From Gordionus sp. m RMFG-2023 (lineage: Eukaryota; Nematomorpha; Gordioida; Chordodea; Parachordodidae): a DNA stretch of 64,000 nt. The notes below the pieces were generated by a model, which had not been told where the DNA came from, searched no databases, and saw only the letters and a list, made by a program, of their open reading frames with translations. The stretch lies in assembly GCF_954871325.1 (NCBI RefSeq), contig NC_088779.1, positions 141,121-205,120 of the forward strand, read 5' to 3'. The translations under genes were made by a program, and so were the position numbers. Positions within the stretch are counted from its first letter, which is position 1, and each line of letters opens with the position of its first letter. Positions 20,976 to 33,365 of the stretch are shown in pieces.

Positions 20976-22345
20976 GCATCGATAACTAAAAAAAATTTTA
21001 GAGGGGGAAGAAGTGAACAAGTTCAGGTTCAAAATCAAAATTCAAAAATTCAAGTTCAAAATTCAAAAATTCAAAGTCAAGTGTAAAAGCGAGAATATGA
21101 CCTACGACATAGAAATAAATAAATAAAAATTTTGTAAAAAAATAATATATATATATAATTTTGAAAGAGAAATGGGATGATCAATACAAACAGCAAATCA
21201 ACAAGCAATGTTCAACCAACGACGTATCAACAATGATGGGCAAACAACGATGTTTCACAAAAGATTTTCAATAATCGATTCTACAAACGATAATCAAATG
21301 GTCAAACAAACAATATCAAGATATACGAACAAATGACTAATGTAGAAATTGAGGAACGAATGACTGGAAGAAAAAGATATCGTATTTGTATATGTAAAAC
21401 GTTAAAATAACCTTTCTTAAAGTAACCTTAAAACAAATTGTAAATTGTTAAATATTATTTAAATAATAATATATATATAGTTGTAAAAAGATATAGAAAA
21501 AAAATAAAATAAAAATAAATTTAATGAAAGATTTCAAATAAATTTTAAATAATCCCCTGCCTTCTATGTAATTATGACCAAATATACATATCCAAATCTA
21601 ATTTAGATTTAAGATAATGGATGAGATAAAGAACGTGTCCCTGCTAGATCCTTTTGTAAGAATCTATGTGGGCTGAATAAAAGAGTTATAATGTTACAGT
21701 ATCCCTAGGTATTTTGTATAAACAGGAAATTTGGGATAAACAGGAAATTTGGGATAAAAACAATTTATAAAATACGAAATTTGCTCTTGAAAGCACTTTT
21801 AAAGTCCTTTGATAGTATCCATATTAGGAAAAGAATTTTGGATAGCAAATCATATGAAGCTATTTTACCTACTCCCTTAACACTAAATCCTAATTGACAC
21901 ATATATTTAATAAGTTTAGACCCTGGGTTTTGACCCATTGCAATTATTTTTGCCAATAATCTCCTAAATAACCCACTGCAATGGGGTGGATACCACCAAA
22001 GTGTTTGTGAGATAATCAGATTTGCCCCCATAATTGATCCGATTTTTTAAAATAGTATGAAAGTTTTAAAAGCATTAATTAATTATTTGAGATGAATGTA
22101 GACTTTATACGAAGTGAGAGGGCAAAAACTATTGCGTCTGGATGTAGAAAATTTGTTAAAAAATTGATAAATATCATAACTCACAAATCATTTTTTTTTA
22201 TTCTATATTTTCCATAATATATTTGAACCTTTTCTCTAAGCATTTATAGGTATCTTGGAAGAATGAATACGGATAATCTATTCCTCTCATTTGACTACTC
22301 TGATTCATCCATCGTTAAATGAAAAAATTTATTATTTATCCACAA
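20976..22345. other. No recognised gene
   Basis: This stretch contains a short repeat of ttcaaaattcaaaaattcaa type near 21015-21085 and low-complexity sequence. An 88-residue minus-strand frame at 21765-22031 has unusually even codon composition but matches nothing I recognise. Confidence 0.4.
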
Positions 22346-22350
22346 GAGAA

Positions 22351-22390
22351 AATTCTGATTCCCCGTCATTCTTGACGGGCTATCAGCTAG
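22351..22390 (+). mobile_element. Helitron-type 3' terminus (well preserved)
   Basis: A perfect 7-base stem, cccgtca-ttct-tgacggg, is followed after ctatcag by CTAG (22387-22390) and then T. Hairpin, CTRR end and a following T are the textbook Helitron 3' end at an A/T insertion site. The same terminus, decayed, is at 17815-17854. The element body and 5' TC end were not identified, so it is probably a non-autonomous copy. Confidence 0.75.
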
Positions 22391-24160
22391 TTATATATAA
22401 TAGTTTTAATAAACAATTTTCTTTCTTTCTTTCTTTCTTACAAAAAAAAAGTTGAATATAAATAAAATTTTTCTAAGTAAATTGTTTTTCTACACCACCA
22501 TATATATTTTCTAATAAAATTTTTCCTAACATTATTCTTGAATGTTTTTCATAAGTGAAAGAAATGATAAAATGTGAAGAATTTAATAAAATATAAAAGT
22601 GCTATTGGTATCTTATTAAATTAGAAGTTTTAAATATTTCTTCAAGAAGTTGTTAGTTTATTGTTCTATTTTTATAAGCTCAACCAACAAGATGTTTAGA
22701 AATGGATTATAAAAAAAATTCTGTAAAATCTATAAGAGTTTGAATCACAATATTACTTTAAATGAATATATATGCAATACTAGATGTGTAATACAAATAA
22801 TCATAATTTAAAAAATTATAATATAATAAAAGCAAATACTTTGTATTTTTAAGCATCTAGATAAAAAATATATTAAATTCTATTATATATATTAGTATAT
22901 TTTTACCAAATCGATTTCCTAATGGTTACTGGTGAGCCTCAGAAAATAAACAAATAGGCACCCAGGTAGAATATTTTAACATATAAATGCGAATTTCCAT
23001 TTAGAATATAAAAAACTATCCTATAAATTAAAAAAAATTGCAAGTGCACGGCCTTTTATATGTCCTATTAATGCTGATTATCTATCGTTTACAAAATGAA
23101 TATATATTTTTTTAATAAATAGACTTTAATATAGATATTAATTCTTTTAATAAATCGATTAAAATTTCTTTTTTTAGTAAAAAATTTTAATATTTTACCA
23201 GAGTTTCTTCTCTTGTTCTTTATAAAATTATACTATACAGATATTTTTAATTAATCTTATATCTAGTAAGATTAAAATTTTTATTACAAACTTCTTTAAA
23301 ATTTAATTATATAATTGTTGCATAAACCATTATTTTTTCTTAATTTACTTATTCCAATTGAAATATGTGAACCCTAGGTTATGCTTAAACCGCATAGTGA
23401 AATTGATAAAAAGTGATCAATAAATATATGCTTTCGAGGTAATAGTTAATGTAATTTATGTAATCTATAAAAAATATTTTGCTTGAATATTATTTTTTGA
23501 TTAAGTCCGATCAAAGATAAGGAAATTTATTTATTTTTAGTTCCTCGTTTAATTCTCTTTGCCTATCTTTTTTCCTCCTATAAATATAAAATTAATTACC
23601 TCTTAAATTTATATTAATGACAAAGCCACTGAGTTATATGCACCTCTGGTTATATTAGGAACTCACTACTTTTAAAACCCTAATATTTTACATTTTTAAT
23701 TTAAATATTTTTTTACTTTTTCTGTATTATTCTAATTTTTTACTTTAACCTTTTTAAAAATATTTTTTTGTAGAGCATTCATTCATTGGGTATATTTTAT
23801 CGAATAAACATTATAAAAGTATGAAATTTCAACCTAACCCCTTAAAATTTATAAACATTCTTTTTTGTAAATAAATTAATCATAATTTTTATATTTACGC
23901 ATTTAACCTTCTATTACATTTACATTGTATTAAAAAATCAAAATAGTAAATTTATTGCATTAACAATTACAAATTATAATAAAACCTATGAACTTTAACC
24001 TATAACCTTAAAATTTATAAACATCATTTTATAAATATATTTATCACCCTAATTTAATTGTTTATGTTTTACACATCTTTATGATTTTATTACAAAATAA
24101 GATATCAAATTTAATAGATCGACCTGAAATATAAAATAAATTTATTATTTTATTTTAAAA
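22391..24160. other. AT-rich non-coding stretch
   Basis: A tttc microsatellite at about 22421-22439 is followed by low-complexity A/T sequence. I see no gene. Confidence 0.5.
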
Positions 24161-24169
24161 TAGAATTCC

Positions 24170-25945
24170 AAGAGGTGCCAGACAAGTGGTTTCTTCCAAT
24201 TATGCCAATGGATTGATAGATCATTAAAGAATTTCTCTTATGCGTGGTCAACCAATCTTTCCAAATTCCTGCAGCGAGTGGTAACTCTTGCACTAGAAAT
24301 ATTAAACTAGCATCTTCTAATGCTAATTATGAACCACATAATATAATAACTCATACCAGCAACAAAAACAGGACGATTTAAAATTTCAAGGTGAAGCTAA
24401 TTGTTAACAAAATAAACAATTTGGACATTAATGGTGCTCTCAGACTATATAACTCTTTTGACACACTTGCTCCAGTGGATGCAGTATCATACCAAAGACA
24501 ACAGACAAGCACCCCTAGACACTGGAAGTTATAATGATTAATGAAACTAAGAACCACCATTCTCCGATGTTCACATCGGAAGAATTATTTAAATCAGTGA
24601 GTTCTTTTCAAAAGGACGCGGCTCCTGGATTTGAAGGTATCAAACCTTTATATCTTCTAGATTTAACTACTCCCATCCTCAACAGTCAAACTTGTTTATT
24701 GTATAAAATAACACAATTATGCAACAAGGTCACCCATATTTTGCAAGGGTCCTCTTTTTTAGAGCCAAACTTGTCGCCTTGAGAAAAAAGAATGGTGATA
24801 TTACTATTGCTGTTGGTGCTTTATAGTAGATTGTGTTCAAAGTTAATAGCTAGCAGAATTTCTGCACAAGTATCTAATATACTTCTTCCGTTTTGGGTTG
24901 GTACGAGCTAAGGCTGTGAAGCAGCTGTACATATAACGCACATTTATGCTCAAGATACTACAGCTGCTCAGCATCTTGAAAAGATTGATTTTACAAATTA
25001 TAATACATTCATAGATAAGTAATAATTTCACAATTTATAAAACATTTACCACTTTTTATAAACTATATCCTCTCGTCTTATAACCAACCATCACATTTGA
25101 TATTTAGCCATCATATCGTAACCTCTTCCGAAGGTATTCAGCAAGGTGATCCCCTAGGCTCCATATTATTTTGCCTTAATATCCATGATTTGATTACTAA
25201 AATAAACAATGACTGCAAGCTACCCTTACACTTATGGTATATGATGATGGGGTCATCTCTGGCGAATCTGCAGAGGTGATAAAGGCTATCAATATTATTA
25301 AGACTTCTACTGACAGTTTCGGACTCGTAATTAATCAAATTAAAAATGAATACTGCGATATTAATACAATCCCGCAAAACGTTTTTGGTTTTAAGCATGT
25401 CCACTTAAAAAATCTATCACATTTGGGCTCTCCCCTTGGTGAGGAGTCAGTGAATATCTTTTTTTAGCGATAAGGATGATATCTTTGAGAATTTAAAACG
25501 CATTCTTTCTTTTCTTTCGGCTCACATGGCCTTTTTTTAATTCGCAATCTCTTCAATATCCCTAAAATCCTTTATGTCCTGCGATCGAGCCCCATATTTT
25601 TAAAGAGGGAGCATTTAATCCTTAGCGACTGCTTAAATATCAAATTTACAGACATAGCTTGGGATCAAGCCACACCTCCTTCTAAACATGGCGGCCTTGG
25701 TATAAGATCCCCATTGTCGATCTCAATATGTGCCTTAATTGCCAGCCACCTTCAGGTATGTATATTAATTGACTAACATCTGTCGGTTCACCATCCTTTT
25801 TTAAATACAGCTAAGATAGAATGGGCAGAATCCGTCACAACCTCAACCCTATTTGCGATCTCTGTGAAGCAGAAGGATTGGGATTTACCACTTGTGAAAA
25901 GCTCCGTTGATTACCTTATTTCGAGTCTCATACCATTGACTAGTA
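24170..25945 (+). pseudogene. RLE-type LINE, 5' portion (reverse transcriptase)
   Basis: Frames encode NLDINGALRLY.SFDTLAP, then the RT start QKDAAPGFEGIKPLYLLDL. The polymerase block GIQQGDPLGSILFCLNI is open and followed by a YDDGVISGES active site. Further on are LGSPLGEE, a stretch ending KFTDIAWDQATPPSK, and KQKDWDLPLVKSSVDYLI. The same landmarks occur in the 35.3 kb and minus-strand 51-53 kb copies. Several frameshifts and stops are present. A Ty3/gypsy fragment splits it from its endonuclease half at 26590-27260. Confidence 0.8.
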
Positions 25946-25949
25946 TTTA

Positions 25950-26490
25950 ACGATAGATAACGATTTACTACCAACTTTCGTTAACCTGACAAATAGGATC
26001 GCGGGGGGTAAAATATTTTCAACTAGATTTAAGAGATGCATTTTTACAATTAGGAGTTAGTCCAGAATGTAAAGACCTTTTAATAATTTCGACTCATGTC
26101 GGTTATAACCGATATAAAAGAATTCCTTTTGGGTTGACTAGCGCTCCGATAATATTTCAACGCTTTATGTAAAACCTATTAAAGGGAATCCTATGGTTAG
26201 TGTATATTTAGACGATGTAATTATTGCAACGAGAATAATTTTGATCATATGGTTAATCTAGAAGAAGTATTAAGAATTTGATAAGGCTGGACTGACAACG
26301 ACGACCGATAAAATTAAAATTGAAGAAAAGTAAGTTACTTATTTAGGTTATGTTATTGATGAATTTGGAATTCACCCGACCGAAGATAAGATTATAGCTA
26401 TAAAAAATTGTAAAACACCATCTAATGTTAAAGAATTGCGTTCGTTTTTGGGAATGGTAAATTATCAGAATAATTTATTGTCAACTAATT
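25950..26490 (+). mobile_element. Ty3/gypsy reverse transcriptase fragment nested in the LINE
   Basis: An RT fossil is recognisable by DLRDAFLQLGVS, YKRIPFGLTSAPIIFQ and TYLGYVIDEFGIHP, with LRSFLGMVNY after it. It is a short internal piece without LTRs, broken in a few places. It sits within the LINE copy, so it arrived later than the LINE or by rearrangement. Confidence 0.8.
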
Positions 26491-26589
26491 TATATATGTT
26501 TTACAATTTTTATAAATTGTGAATATATTGTCGCTTTACGCCAGTATAAAAAAAATCATTTATTTAAATACATTACAGTTCTCCCACTA

Positions 26590-27260
26590 TAAATTGAATT
26601 CATCATAATAACGCTTATCACAAGGATAATAATTTTTAGATGTTATTCCATCTACCAATCTCAAACTCGAATTGAACAACCATCAACTCAGCTATCCTAT
26701 ATGAATCATCAACATTCCCTTTTTATTACCATATAAATGCAGCAAATGTCATACTGTTGATAACAATATGGCGCTTCATCCTTTACTTTGCAATCGTAAT
26801 CCCGATCGGTTAACTCGACTCTTGAAATGCAATCAAATTATATCTCTTGTACTTAGGTCAGCTGGTTTTTCTACCTCAATGGAGCCTTTTGGCTTATTTT
26901 TCGATAGTAGGGATGGGGTCATACGTATTCCATGGTCTCAAGGAAAGTTTTTGATATGAGATTTCACTTGTCTGGACACTAACTCCCCCTCTAATTTTAA
27001 CAAGGACGCTCTGAACAGACCTCAAAATTTTAAGATCAGCAAATACAGCTCTGATTCCTCAAATTACATTTCATACCCATCATTTGCTCCACCTACATAT
27101 GGTGATTTGATTAAAAACTTACGTTGGCCGTCTAATCAGAAAAAATTCTGGGGAGCCTCGCGAAGGTTTTAATTTAAGGTACAGGATTACAATAGCCATT
27201 CTTAAGGCTAATTATGTTTGTTTTATTAATTCGATCTCTCATAATGATTAGATGAAGGAG
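26590..27260 (+). pseudogene. RLE-type LINE, 3' portion (zinc motif and restriction-like endonuclease)
   Basis: A CHTV..HPLLCNRNPDRLTRLLK motif stands for the CCHC/RH region. GLFFDSRDGVIRIPW and QGKFLI-DFTCLDT follow, the PD-(D/E)xK-like core in which WD is usual. Here the Trp codon is TGA. The C-terminal part reads GEPREGFNLRYRITIAILKA in a shifted frame. It is the continuation of 24170-25945 beyond the gypsy fragment. Confidence 0.8.
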
Positions 27261-27264
27261 GTTT

Positions 27265-30200
27265 TTAATAATTTTTGCTGCTTTCGCTTTTATTTGTTTA
27301 TTTTATATTTTACATTAGTTTTTGATCTATGCCTCAATATTGTCCTTTTGTAATTATGAATTTTTTTTTCGTAATTGTTTACTAATTATATATTTTTCAA
27401 ATTATGTTATAGCTATATAATATTTAAAGATATTCAAGTTTTAACTCTATAAAATAAATTAAGAAAAAAAATAAATAATAGAAATGAATATTTTTTTTGC
27501 TTTTCTATTAGCACTCATTATAACTTTTGAAAAAATGAGATAGTTATTCTTATTGCCCTTTCTCATAAACACTTTTATTCCCCTCCTTACTCAATAATTT
27601 AAAATGTCCTTTAAATTAATATTTCCGCATAACCCAAAAATATTCATTTAAAAAAAATCTTCATTTTTTCTATTTTCAGGGTTCAGAGATTAACAATGAG
27701 AACATTTCAAACTTGGTAACAAAAATTAGGGATAGCATAATGAAAATATGTTAATAAATTTGTGAATTTAAAATTTTGTATATAAATTAAAACAAATGGA
27801 ATTGCTGAAATTTCCAGGTTAAATAACTTTTATATTAAATTATGTTTTTCAAATACTGTATCCTACAGACGATTTTTTTAGCTAATAGAAAAATTATTTA
27901 TATAGTTTAATTTTTATATTTATAATTATTTTTTATCTGGCGAAATTTATTTGAAAATGATAAATTATTTTGGCTAAATTATATAGAAATAATCCGGATT
28001 AAAAGCGAAGTAACATATACCCGTTTCTTGGGTGACCATTGATGTGGTTAAATAATGTTTTACATGATCACGACTATAGTGGTTGCTCTCATCTTAATCT
28101 GAATATATTGTATATGTTTACTTTGCTCCACCAACTAGAGTAGCGAAATTGAGTTGTGATAGTTAACCCATATTATAAACTCGAGGACGATTATACTTAT
28201 TTTTACAAATTGTTCTCTTCTTAATCTGAAAATATTGCATCTTTTTTTTACATTACCTAGAGTCATCGTGATAAATTATGAAAGGATCAAGTTTAATACA
28301 ATATTATTTTGTACTAATTAATTAGATTTAGAATACTTTAATTATAGATCCGGAAAAATAAATAACTGGATCTGTTTAATTTTATTTCATATATCATCGA
28401 AAAAAGTGGGACAGACATTTTCTTGGACTGGAATCTTGATAAAAAAATATTTTAATCTATATGTACCCCGACTTTGGCAATAAGTTATATTTTAGCTTAA
28501 AATTAGTAATATAGAGAACTAGAATTGTCAATTTTGATAATATTTCAAAAAATATACCACTTTTTGACACTCCAAGAGAAAATATTTTTTTTGGATTGGA
28601 ATATAATAACTTTTCTGATCATTGTAAAATGAAATATAAAACCTTAAAGCAATTTATTGATAAAAACATAAATCTTTTAGAAATAAGAATGTTATCCTAT
28701 ATCTAAAACACTATTTTTTCAAATTTTTTAATGAAAAAAAACATATAACCCTTTTTTTTAATTATTAATTAACTAAAGAAAGATATTTAAGGAATAAAAA
28801 AGTTTAAATATTTTCGAAAATTTGCTCAATCTATTTTTTTATAGCACTTTAATTTTTTATGGACATATATAACCATGATCTCCAGTTTTTATTTTGAGTC
28901 ACTAAGTTTTGCATTGTTGCATTTATTCTTTATTACAGTCATTCCAATTGCCCACATAAAACAAAATCCCTTTTAATTTATTTGTTCTATATTCATTGTT
29001 GTTATCCCGTGACTACCGGGTCATGCTCATTCTTTCAATTTTTTTAAAATCTAATTTTAAAAAAGATTTAGTTTCAGCGCTATACCCCTTATAAAAAAGA
29101 TTTATAATTTAGAAAATTACTATATTAAACAAAAAAAAAATTCAATTTAAATTACGGATAAGGAATTAATTTGATTTAATAAAATGTAAAAAATATAAAT
29201 AATTAATATTTATTGATATTATATCTAATTACAAATGAATTCACATTTAACATTCTTTTTGTTCTATAAACCTTCCAGCAAACATAAAAATTAATTATTT
29301 ATAAATAACAAACTGAAACTAAACTTAGTAGCTTAAAATCTTTCTTAATTAATAAAAACTCGCTACGTTACGAGTTAAATATTCTGTTATGTCATAAGGC
29401 AAGGTGCGCTCCTTTCTAACGGCTACATCTTTCTATCTGTTGTTGTTTAATTTTGACGTGGATGCTATCTATTTAAACATTTTAATATTTTAATTTTATT
29501 TTAATAATTATTTTAATTAATATATTATTTTATTAAACATTTTATTTCACATATACAACATATCCTAATTGTATTTTACAAGGCATTATATACTGTGTCT
29601 GTATTTGTTATTTGCAATATTTTTAATATATTATAAAACAACCGTAAATCAATAATATTGTTAATTGATCGGAGAAAAAATGGCATTAAAAATAATATTG
29701 ATTATTTTTCTTATGATATTTGTTTCAAAATGAAAATTTAAATTTTCGCATTCGAATATTTTATATAAAATGATAAAAAATAAAAGAATTATTAAATTTT
29801 TGTTTTATCATTGAAAATAAAGTATTTAGTAAGCAAATAAGATTTAAGAAATAATTGGTAGGATAAATGAGGACTATGAAATATACCATATAATATATTA
29901 AGATACATCCCCCCTCTTAATCTTTGGCATCTTTTCCTTTTAAATATTAAAAATAATTAAATTTTAAAGAGTATCTTTTTTAAGGAAAGCAAAAAAATTA
30001 TAAGAGATATGGCTATGTTCTGTTTCGACTTATTTTCGATACTTAATTCTGTTAAGCTAAACAGCTTTTGATCTAGGATACCCTATTTTGGTATTTTTCA
30101 ATAAAGGATTATTTGACCTGATCAAATACTAACATTTTATAAGGTGATGATTATATATTTTATTTGATATTATAAATTCAAAAGTAAAGTAAAGGAGTAA

Positions 30201-31630
30201 TATTTAGTAGCAAACTCCATTGTGAGGGGCTTTCTCCACTTCCATTTAAGAGAAACATTTTGCTAATAATTCCTACTTCTATTTTTTCTTAAGAAAATTC
30301 GGTTTAATATTTATATAAAAAACAGAAATAGATTGACTCGAAAACAGGAAAATAGATAAAAATATAGAAAAAAATAATAATATTAAAAATGAATAAGAAG
30401 ATGACTCTGCCACGGAGAGCGAAACACTAATATAGAATGACAATCAAATTTAAAATAAAATCAATATTACAGATCATTTTACTATTAAAAAACAAAGTTA
30501 ATATTGTCTTAAAGAATATTTTTTGAATCATATTTGGCCGGTCAAATATTGGTCAATTAAACGAATCATATTTGACCAATTACATAACCATTTTTAGATA
30601 TTTAACATTATTATTTGCGTATTTTTTTCTCTTTTTTACCTTTTTTGTTAGGTTTTTTTTCTTTTGTTTTTTTGTATTTTTAGTTTATTTAATTTTTTTT
30701 CACACTTTTTCGGTAATCGTAGCTAAATTTCCAACCAAACAGCCTGCTAATAAGTCGAACCAGAATATAAATTTTTGATATTGTTTCTTAAATTATCTAT
30801 TATTTATAAATTATGGGTCTGAGTTCTCATGGGTTTAAATCAAGATGTAAAAACTGACTCACCAAGCTCAATTAATCTGAGTTCTATTGAATCAGAATCA
30901 AACAAGACCCTAAAAATTTGATAGGTGATTAACCTAAAATCTAATTTGATTAAATTCTAAGCGAATCTAAGCACTTATTATTAGTAATGCAAAATACCTT
31001 TCTATTCGATTAGAGATTAAATTGTTTACCATACTAAAATTCGAGGTTAAGTAACTCCTTTCTAAATAAAGAAATTAAGCCAATATTTCAACATAAAGTT
31101 CTATTTTTAAATCCATTCCTTGAATAATTTTTCATAAGGTTGATTATTTATCAGTAAATATGACTTTATATTTATATGTTTTATAAGATAAATTTTATTA
31201 AGAGGGAATTTGAATTTATTTGTCCCTTTACATAATCAAAATTTTAAAGCTGTAATCTCCATCCAAATATTATATATAAATGTACACCTTGATCAAAAAT
31301 ATGTTTACATAAACAAATGGATTTTTTTTTTAACTTCCAGTCATAATAATTTTTAATTTAATTTATATATAATATTTTATAAAATTAAAGAACGATTATT
31401 AAGTTTATAATTTATATTTGTTTAAATGCTAGCTAGCATTTTAATAAACAAAATAAAATTTATTTTTAAATAAAATATTAGCGATAAATATAGCTAGGCT
31501 TTTTGGATATCAAATTATTATATTTTTTATCAAATGGCCTAAGCATTATGAAACTAATAATAAATTCAAATAAAATTTCTTTGCCAAAAAATATGGCCGA
31601 AGATTTACAGATAAATTTCTATAAATTTTT
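27265..31630. other. Long AT-rich stretch without recognised genes
   Basis: Nothing coding is established. A segment at 27660-27720 has an acceptor (ctattttcag), an open 36-base stretch and a donor (gtaaca). It resembles intron sequence between exons 10 and 11 of the micro-exon genes (41255-41290). Near 28083 and 28208 a 30-base block around cttaatctgaa is repeated directly. Small palindromes built from tattggtcaatta and its inverse lie at 30530-30590. Confidence 0.45.
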
Positions 31631-31639
31631 CGACTTATG

Positions 31640-32135
31640 ATTATTATATGGCGATTGATTATTTTAGAGTTAAAATAATTATTATCGCTACTGGAAAATA
31701 TATAGTTCTTTCCCTCCTTCGGGAATTTACCTATTCAGATAAATATCATTTGAAAACCTATGAATGTTCCCCTCTTCTATCATACCAGTCTCCCTTATCC
31801 ATAAAAAAAATACCCAAATCCAGTAATAAATATTTTAAAAGAAAAATCAATCTTGATTCATATGTTTTCAATTATTTAACTGCAAGAAATTTATTTTATA
31901 TTAAAAAAAATTAATCCTTTAAAATTTATTCAAGGGCCATATTTAGCTATGCCAGGAAGGGATATGCTAACCTTTTGGGAAAAGGGGCAACTTGAACTTC
32001 CTAGATTAGTTAATTTAGTTAAGAAAGTACTTTGTTGAATCTTTTTTCACTAGATTAATACTCAATCCTAATAATTTCTTTATGCCCCATCAATCCAGAA
32101 TATTTATTTGCGGCAATTATAATTAAACATTTTAA
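31640..32135 (+). pseudogene. hAT transposase C-terminal remnant
   Basis: Short frames carry YVFNYLTARNLFY, then NPLKFIQGPYLAMPG and LTFWEKGQLELPRLVNLVKK, then TRLILNPNNFFMPHQSRIF and CGNYN. This matches the order of the hAT dimerisation domain: a LPRL..LAKK block followed by an LNPxR-like end. At least one frameshift and one stop interrupt it. It was a cut-and-paste DNA transposon and is now dead. Confidence 0.65.
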
Positions 32136-32139
32136 CTTC

Positions 32140-33360
32140 TAATTTTTATTGATATTTCTTACCTTATATTTAGTTTTCAGAGTTTATTTTTGATATTTAA
32201 ATATACAAAAATTTTTATAAGGATGGGACATAAATGATTTAGGAACTAAATAGAAATGTTGGAACTAAGAGTGCCCAAATAAATTATAAAAAAATTAATA
32301 CATTGAATTATGAATTAAATTTATTATTTAAATTTAAGTAGTGCCGTCGAAGCGCTTACTATTTAATATAGCTAATCCTGTGCGTCGATAAAAAAATATA
32401 TAAAAAACGGCCGCCGCCGATTAAGAATTCGGAGAACGGGAGGTTTTTAATGATATAGAAGCCTTGGAACGCATTTTAAACTAATTAAAACTTTAAATTT
32501 TTTAAATGATCAAAAAATGTTTTAAAAAATTGAGTTTTATTTAAATATAATCTGCATAAATTCTCAAAGAGCGAACTTTACAATTAGAAATTATTTAATT
32601 ATATTCTCGTAGACCTGAATTCGTTAACTTTTTCAGTGAAATAATGATGGTTATAAAATTTAAAAATATTTGTACCAATCCTAATAAATTTGAGAATAAA
32701 AAAAGCATGCATGCATTTAAAAAATTTTTAAACTTAGGAAGTGAATTCATTTTAAGTAAAATTGAAATTTAAACTTAAAGTGATATTATATTTAGAGAAC
32801 TAACTAAATAAGTGGATTTGAATTTCGTTTTTATTACTGAATGTTTTAATAGATAATTTTATTATAATATTATATTTACTTAAAATGAGTCAAAATTTAT
32901 TTGGATATGTTTAAGGTAAAAATAGACTTTCCAATTTTATTTTTTATATCTATAAAAAATTCTAAAATTATATAAGATTTATCCCTTAGATCTATTTTTA
33001 ATAAAATAAAAATAAAAATTTATACGATTTATCCCTTTGATATATTTTTAATAAAATAAAAATCTATTTTAAGATAAAAATAAAAATCTATTTTAAGATA
33101 AAAATAAAATTTAGGAACATATAATTATTTTTGATATCAGCAATATAAATAAAAAAAATAATATTTTATTTTTTATTAACTAAATTTTTTGTTATTTTTT
33201 TTAAATTTTATTTTTCATCATATTTTTTAAAAAAAATTAAAAAATGATTAATTTTTTTAATATTGTATTTACAATCTTTCTAATTTTTGCTAGTTTTAAA
33301 GGTACTAAACGATAATAACAATTATTTTTTAACATTATGTATCATAATCAATTTTATTTT
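32140..33360. other. AT-rich stretch with small repeats
   Basis: A short GC-rich island lies at 32340-32450, with acggccgccgccgatt. At 32960-33110 a 52-base block containing tttatccctt.gat repeats twice, followed by two copies of aaaatctattttaagataaa. No gene is recognised. Earlier exons of micro-exon gene 1 may lie here but could not be picked out. Confidence 0.45.
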
Positions 33361-33365
33361 ATTAG

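Noticed and set aside
21765-22031. 88-residue minus-strand frame
   Set aside because: Codon composition is less AT-biased than usual, but there is no motif, paralogue in the window, or splice context. I could not separate it from chance.
33297-33304. 8-base exon candidate before gtacta
   Set aside because: It does not keep the phase pattern and has no counterpart in the second unit.
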